Source of the DNA: Halococcaceae archaeon
GTDB taxonomy: Archaea; Halobacteriota; Halobacteria; Halobacteriales; Halalkalicoccaceae
Direction: 5' to 3'
Assembly: GCA_007129135.1 (NCBI GenBank)
Contig: SKWB01000363.1
Location: 1-9,717, forward strand
Length of the DNA: 9,717 nt
Shown here one piece after another: positions 6,433-9,717 of the stretch (positions are counted from its first letter, which is position 1; every line of letters starts with the position of its first letter). The translations under genes were made by a program, and so were the position numbers. The notes below the pieces were generated by a model, which saw nothing but the letters and a program-made list of their open reading frames with translations, was not told where the DNA came from and did not search any database.

Positions 6433-6600
6433 TCACGTCGCGGGCACCGGAAGAGCGAGGGGGGCAAGGACGGAGAGGCCCACGTCGGCGGCCGCTACCG
6501 CCACGGATACTATTCCGTAGCCACGGAGGATCCCCGTGGCGCCACCGGACGACGCTCGCTCGAACGACCCGGAGTGGCCTGGGTCGACGAGGCGAGTCAC
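6433..6600 (-). CDS. Possible 55-residue hydrophobic small protein
   Basis: A GTG at 6600 overlaps the TGA of the upstream membrane gene by four bases (GTGA), a typical translational-coupling arrangement. The 55-residue product begins MTRLVDPGHSGSFERASSGG and continues with a hydrophobic stretch (about residues 27-51: GIVSVAVAAADVGLSVLAPL and following) that could be one membrane helix. Third codon positions are mostly G or C. No family is recognised. It may be a genuine small membrane protein co-expressed with its neighbour. Given the frameshifts on both sides, it may instead be part of a longer broken gene. A run of six G (plus 6459-6464) lies within it, and a one-base change there would alter its C-terminus. 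Confidence 0.35.
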   Translation of the reverse strand: MTRLVDPGHSGSFERASSGGATGILRGYGIVSVAVAAADVGLSVLAPLALPVPAT

Positions 6601-7147
6601 CCGCGCTGGAGTCGGGCGAAGAACTCGTCGCAGAGCCGCGGGAACAGCGAAATCGAGACGGCGCCGACGATCACTGCGATCCCGACCGCTGCGATCCCTA
6701 CCCCGACCGCCGTGGCGAGCGCCAGCCCGCCGTAGACCGCCACGACGAGCACGATGTTGTAGTAGAGGACCCGGAGCGCGATCAACGACGGTCTGAGTGA
6801 CACCCAGCCGAGGGTCTCCGTCGCGAGCGGCCTGATCCACCCGCCGCGGATCAGCGTCGCGGTGACGATCTCGCGAGGAGCCCGTAGATCGTCGCGTGGG
6901 TCGCACCGATCCCCTCGATTGAATCGGTCGTGCCGACGTACGCGAGCACCGGCATGCTGAGGAAGAAGACGTCGGCGAAGACGTACGTGACGTCGTGGGG
7001 GAAGCGACCGAAGGCGTTCTTCTCGGCACGGGCCAGCTTCCCCATCCCGTACCAGGTCCGTCGCTCCGCGGTGTAGGCGGGCCTCGTCGTTCGCGTCGGT
7101 GAACGTTCGCTCAGGCGCTCTCGTTCGGCGCTGGCCGATCGAACCAT
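6597..7147 (-). pseudogene. Multi-pass membrane protein gene, frameshifted
   Basis: Two adjacent frames together encode one integral membrane protein. The first reads GMGKLARAEKNAFGRFPHD, then the membrane segment VTYVFADVFFLSMPVLAYVG, then IGATHATIYGLLA. At about 6872 a missing base moves the reading into EIVTATLIRGGWIRPLATET, RVLYYNIVLVVAVYGGLALA and a further long hydrophobic stretch ending FFARLQRG at 6597-6599. Restoring one base gives about 183 residues with roughly four membrane spans. The N-terminus is uncertain. The ATG at 7147 is one candidate and the ATG at 7045 another. Between 7084 and 7107 the codon bias is better in the other frame (TFTDANDEA), suggesting two more indels, one at the three-base run 7079-7081. 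I do not recognise the family. The stop overlaps the GTG of the small hydrophobic frame downstream. Confidence 0.55.
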
Positions 7148-7232
7148 GATCCCACACGCGGGTTCGAGGCACTCGCAGATGAACACGGACGAGGGGTTTC
7201 TGGCGCTGAAACAGCAGACGTTCCTCAGAGTA

Positions 7233-7289
7233 GAACCGATAGGAGGGGTTCGCTCGGAGACGGCTGGTCGAACTCCCTCGTATCGGTTC
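7233..7289. repeat. Imperfect inverted repeat, arms of about 20 bp
   Basis: GAACCGATAGGAGGGGTTCG at 7233-7252 is nearly the reverse complement of 7269-7289, whose complement reads GAACCGATACGAGGGAGTTC plus G. The arms differ by about one base substitution and a one-base gap, with a 16-base loop. The repeat lies in the 255-base gap (7148-7402) between a frameshifted membrane gene on the minus strand and the acyl-CoA dehydrogenase on the plus strand. Apart from the dehydrogenase TATA box, nothing else recognisable lies in this gap. It could form a strong RNA hairpin, serve as a regulator site, or be the remnant of a small mobile element. Confidence 0.75.
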
Positions 7290-7373
7290 GGTCGCGGAGG
7301 CGTGGGATCGCTCCGTCCCGAAACCCTTTCGACACGTTTCCACCACCCGGGAGTTGTTTTCGGTTTGCGGAGC

Positions 7374-7379
7374 TATATG
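7374..7379 (+). promoter_or_regulatory. TATA box of the acyl-CoA dehydrogenase gene
   Basis: TATATG is centred about 27 bases before the ATG at 7403, the normal position for a leaderless haloarchaeal mRNA. No Shine-Dalgarno-like sequence precedes the start, which agrees with leaderless translation. Confidence 0.65.
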
Positions 7380-7402
7380 ATCCCGGCGTCCCTGGTAGCC
7401 CC

Positions 7403-8548
7403 ATGGAGCTACTCGACGAGGAGATCGTCCCGGAGTACGCCCGCGAGGTAAAGGCAGAGGCGCGTGCGTTCGCCGAGGAGTGGATCGAGCCGAACGCCGA
7501 GGAGTACTTCGCATCGGGTGCCTACCCCTGGGAGGTCCTCGAAGCCGGCCGGGACGCCGGGCTGATCGCACAGGACATCGGCGAGGAGTACGGGGGGAGG
7601 GGCCTCGACGTGGTGGAGGTCCTCGCGATGGCCGAGGAGTTCTTCCGGGCGGACGCGGGGATCGCGCTCACGCTCCAGCTCGCCAGTTTCGGCGCGGAGA
7701 TCGTCGAGGAGTACGGCAGCGACGAACAGAGAGAGGAGTACCTCACCCCGGTGGCGAACGGCGAGGCGATCACGGGCCTCGCGGTCTCCGAACCCGATGC
7801 CGGAAGCGACCTGACGAGCGTCTCGACGACCGCGGAGAGAGACGGCGACGAGTGGGTGATAAACGGCGAGAAGTTCTGGATCGGCAACGGCGTCGAGGCC
7901 GACTGGCTCACCGTCTTCGTCCGCACGGGCGAGAACTCGGATCGCTACTCGAACCACTCGCTACTGATCGTCCCGACGGATATCGACGGCTACGAGGCCG
8001 AGCACATCCCGGAGAAGATGGCGATGCGCGCGTCGAAACAGGCCCACATCACGTTCGACGACGCGAGGGTGCCCGAGGAGAACCTCGTCGGCTACGAGAA
8101 CGGCGGCTTCCTCCAGCTGGTCGACTTCTTCAACCACGGCCGGATCGTCGTCGGCGGTCACGGACTGGGGCTCGCGGCGGCCGCCATCGAGGAGGCGTGG
8201 GCCTTTGTCCACGATCGGGAGGCGTTCGGGCGGGGAATCAACGAGTTCCAGGCGGTCCAGCACGGGCTGGCCGACATGCGCCTCGAGTTCGAGGCCGCCC
8301 GCGCGCTCAACTACCGCGCGGCCCGCCACGTGCGAGACGGCGTGAACCCCGGGTTCTGGGCGGCGATGGCGAAGACGAAGTCGACCGAGGTCGCGGTGGA
8401 CTGTTCCGAACAGGCGATGCAGTTCCACGGCGGCCGGTCGATCTTCACCGACCGCCGGATCGCACGGGTCTTCCGCGACGCCCGCATCCCGGTGATCTAC
8501 GAGGGTGCGAACGAGGTCCAGCGAAACCTCATCTACAGACAGGCGTAG
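7403..8548 (+). CDS. Acyl-CoA dehydrogenase
   Basis: The 381-residue product has the full length and three-domain order of the FAD-dependent acyl-CoA dehydrogenases: an N-terminal helical domain (about 1-120), a middle beta domain and a C-terminal helical domain. AVSEPDAGSD (127-136) is the flavin/substrate signature and GEKFWIGNG (155-163) follows it. FHGGRSIFTD (341-350) is the C-terminal FAD-contact region. In IPVIYEGANEVQRNLI (362-377), Glu367 occupies the position of the catalytic base of the medium- and short-chain enzymes. It should abstract the alpha proton of an acyl-CoA and pass electrons to electron-transfer flavoprotein in fatty-acid or branched-chain amino-acid oxidation. Chain-length preference cannot be read from the sequence. 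The gene appears monocistronic, with a TATA box 27 bases upstream. It converges on the response regulator gene with only three bases between stop codons. Confidence 0.93.
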   Translation: MELLDEEIVPEYAREVKAEARAFAEEWIEPNAEEYFASGAYPWEVLEAGRDAGLIAQDIGEEYGGRGLDVVEVLAMAEEFFRADAGIALTLQLASFGAEIVEEYGSDEQREEYLTPVANGEAITGLAVSEPDAGSDLTSVSTTAERDGDEWVINGEKFWIGNGVEADWLTVFVRTGENSDRYSNHSLLIVPTDIDGYEAEHIPEKMAMRASKQAHITFDDARVPEENLVGYENGGFLQLVDFFNHGRIVVGGHGLGLAAAAIEEAWAFVHDREAFGRGINEFQAVQHGLADMRLEFEAARALNYRAARHVRDGVNPGFWAAMAKTKSTEVAVDCSEQAMQFHGGRSIFTDRRIARVFRDARIPVIYEGANEVQRNLIYRQA

Positions 8549-8551
8549 GAC

Positions 8552-9139
8552 TCACTCGCGGGAGAGGTCGCGGAAGGCGGAGGCGAACTCCTCGTGGCTC
8601 TCTAAGTCCGAGATCGTCTCGTCGACGGTCTCTCTGAGTTCGGCCAGGCGCTCTTCGAGCCGCTCGAACTCCTCGTTGTCCTCGAGTTCGCCCGGTGACT
8701 TCTCTGTCTCCAGGACCGCGCGCTTCGAGGCGAGGCTGTAGTACTCCTGCATCGCGCGGGTGTACTCGCTGCGTTTGTGGACGCCCTCGACGGTCTCGAG
8801 CAGCTCGTCGCTTCCCACCGGCTTCACGAGGTAGTCGTCGAAGCCCATCTCGATGATGTCGAAGTCGGGGTCGACCGCGGTGACCATGATCACCCGACAG
8901 TCGAGATCCCGGTCCCTGATCGCTTCGAGGACGTCGTCGCCGGAGAGCCCCGGCATCCGACGGTCCAGCAGGACGACCTCGACGGCCTCGTCTATGGCGT
9001 CGAGGGCCTCGTCGCCGCTGTACGCCGTTCGCACCGCCCACCGATCGGAGAGCCAGGTCGAGAAGAGATCCGCGAGCTGTGGCTCGTCGTCCACCACGAG
9101 GGCGATCGGCTCACGGGGCCCGGACGTGGAATCTTCCAT
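8552..9139 (-). CDS. Response regulator with receiver and HalX domains
   Basis: This 195-residue protein has a receiver domain (about 12-122) followed by a HalX domain. Receiver residues are complete: acidic pair Asp17/Asp18 in VVDDEP, phosphoacceptor Asp59 in VLLDRRMPGLSG, Thr87 in VIMVTAVD and Lys106 in YLVKPVG. The tail from about 122 reads HKRSEYTRAMQEYYSLASKR and then a predicted coiled coil rich in Glu and Leu (about 150-185), matching the haloarchaeal HalX domain. No DNA-binding domain is present, so it probably acts through protein contacts. No histidine kinase lies in the window, making it an orphan here. The ATG at 9139 is supported by a TATA-like TTATAC about 29 bases upstream. Its stop lies three bases from that of the converging acyl-CoA dehydrogenase. 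Confidence 0.92.
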   Translation of the reverse strand: MEDSTSGPREPIALVVDDEPQLADLFSTWLSDRWAVRTAYSGDEALDAIDEAVEVVLLDRRMPGLSGDDVLEAIRDRDLDCRVIMVTAVDPDFDIIEMGFDDYLVKPVGSDELLETVEGVHKRSEYTRAMQEYYSLASKRAVLETEKSPGELEDNEEFERLEERLAELRETVDETISDLESHEEFASAFRDLSRE

Positions 9140-9166
9140 CGTTGAAGCGGATTTATCGCGCGCCGG

Positions 9167-9172
9167 TATAAG
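9167..9172 (-). promoter_or_regulatory. TATA-like box of the HalX response regulator gene
   Basis: The minus strand reads CTTATAC here, about 29 bases before the ATG at 9139, suggesting a leaderless or nearly leaderless transcript. GCCGG at 9162-9166 and CCGGC at 9177-9181 form short inverted arms directly around the box, which might be an operator. A second AT-rich patch (9151-9156) is too close to the start to be the TATA box. Confidence 0.5.
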
Positions 9173-9196
9173 TTAGCCGGCAAGAACTGACACCAC

Positions 9197-9634
9197 TCAA
9201 AGGGATCGGGCGGGGGCGTCGCTCGCGTGTCGGTCGAGTGCGAGGCGGACGAGCCTGGCCTCGACGCGCTCTCGCTCGGTTCCGTCCTCGATCGCAGCCT
9301 CGCTCTCCGCGAGCATCCGTCTCTCGAGCGGCGACTGGTCCGGTTCGTCCCGGACGTCGTTGAGCAACGCCTCGAAGTCCTCTCTGAGGTCGAAGGAGGC
9401 GCGGGCGACGTTACACCGCGAGAGCGGGTTCTGGTCCAGCTCGAGGACGAGCTCCGAGACCAGCCCCCAGTCGCTCTCGCAGAAGTGGACCGACACCTCG
9501 CCGACGACGTCCTGCCAGGCGATCACCTCGCCGTGGCGCATGAGGGGGATCGCCCGCGGCGGGAGGTCGATCCGGGCCACTGTCTCCGGGTCGTCACAGA
9601 GACAGCAGGGCTGTTCGGTCTTGCCCGTGTACAT
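9197..9634 (-). CDS. Hypothetical haloarchaeal protein with CxxC and HxC metal-site-like motifs
   Basis: The 145-residue acidic protein has no membrane segment, and I cannot name its family. The N-terminal third carries PCCLCDD (Cys10, Cys11, Cys13) and VHFCESDW (His50, Cys52). A C-x-x-C pair about 37 residues before an H-x-C pair would suit a treble-clef or zinc-ribbon-like metal site. The rest is helical and charged, with no further motif. The start at 9634 is the only ATG that includes the cysteine knuckle. A weak TATA-like GTTTCC lies about 26 bases upstream at 9657-9663. The gene is followed by the response regulator on the same strand after 57 bases, but the regulator has its own TATA box, so the two may be separate units. 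Confidence 0.8.
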   Translation of the reverse strand: MYTGKTEQPCCLCDDPETVARIDLPPRAIPLMRHGEVIAWQDVVGEVSVHFCESDWGLVSELVLELDQNPLSRCNVARASFDLREDFEALLNDVRDEPDQSPLERRMLAESEAAIEDGTERERVEARLVRLALDRHASDAPARSL

Positions 9635-9700
9635 ACCGGTGCTGAGGGGTCCGTGGGGAAACGTCGCTCGGTCCGGCCTCGAAACGGGATCGGTTCCGGC

Positions 9701-9717
9701 TCAGTCGTCGGCTTCGA
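9701..9717 (-). CDS. C-terminal end of a gene running in from the right edge
   Basis: The last bases of the window read, on the minus strand, GAA GCC GAC GAC TGA, giving the acidic ending EADD followed by a stop at 9701-9703. Such tails are very common in haloarchaeal proteins. Only four residues are visible, so neither the product nor the frame can be confirmed. Confidence 0.35.

Noticed and set aside
5953..6735. 260-codon plus-strand frame across the membrane-protein block
   Set aside because: The first 40 or so codons (WHDRIAVELSRYDGDGEW) have coding-like bias and are worth a homology search. However, the frame opens at a TTG inside the TATA box of the opposite gene, and it becomes Ser/Thr/Arg-rich and basic over regions that read as membrane protein on the minus strand.
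7146..7451. 101-codon plus-strand frame before the acyl-CoA dehydrogenase
   Set aside because: It contains the inverted repeat and the dehydrogenase TATA box, runs into the dehydrogenase in another frame, and shows no coding bias or recognisable motif.
7480..8637. 385-codon plus-strand frame overlapping the acyl-CoA dehydrogenase
   Set aside because: It is out of frame with the real enzyme, dominated by Arg and Gly, and runs past the real stop. It is a shadow.

Overview
The window looks like a stretch of haloarchaeal (class Halobacteria) chromosome. It is very GC-rich, with G or C at nearly every third codon position. The predicted proteins are strongly acidic. One gene encodes a response regulator with the haloarchaeal HalX tail. 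Several starts lie about 26-28 bases downstream of an archaeal TATA-like box, as expected for leaderless mRNAs. I saw no tRNA, rRNA, CRISPR array, insertion sequence or replication origin.

Left part (1-4500), intact metabolic genes. Two minus-strand genes encode a HemL-like class III aminotransferase and a DJ-1/PfpI protein with isonitrile-hydratase-type active-site residues. Divergent to them, on the plus strand, lie an M20 N-carbamoyl-amino-acid/allantoate amidohydrolase, a COMT-like O-methyltransferase and a 159-residue protein of unknown function ending in a CSCC motif. The amidohydrolase and aminotransferase could act in sequence, as deamidation or decarbamoylation followed by transamination, but this rests on neighbourhood and family only. 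The left part ends where the 159-residue protein and an M24 Xaa-Pro-peptidase-like gene converge with their stop codons touching at TGATCA.

Middle part (5600-7150), the unusual section. Reading the minus strand frame by frame recovers a small CxxC zinc-ribbon-like protein, a roughly 121-residue membrane protein, a 55-residue hydrophobic protein and a roughly 183-residue membrane protein. All except the 55-residue one are split by single-base frameshifts, two of them at runs of six identical bases, while codon bias and protein character continue across the breaks. Either the locus has decayed very recently or the assembly has local indel errors. An imperfect inverted repeat with arms of about 20 bases lies between this cluster and the next gene.

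Right part (7370-9717), intact genes. A plus-strand acyl-CoA dehydrogenase has a clear TATA box. It converges, with a 3-base gap, on a minus-strand HalX response regulator. Upstream of that is a small Cys/His protein, and the last four codons of another minus-strand gene end the window. The longest open frame in the window (638 codons, minus strand, opposite the amidohydrolase and methyltransferase) and several other long frames are GC-driven antisense shadows and are not annotated.
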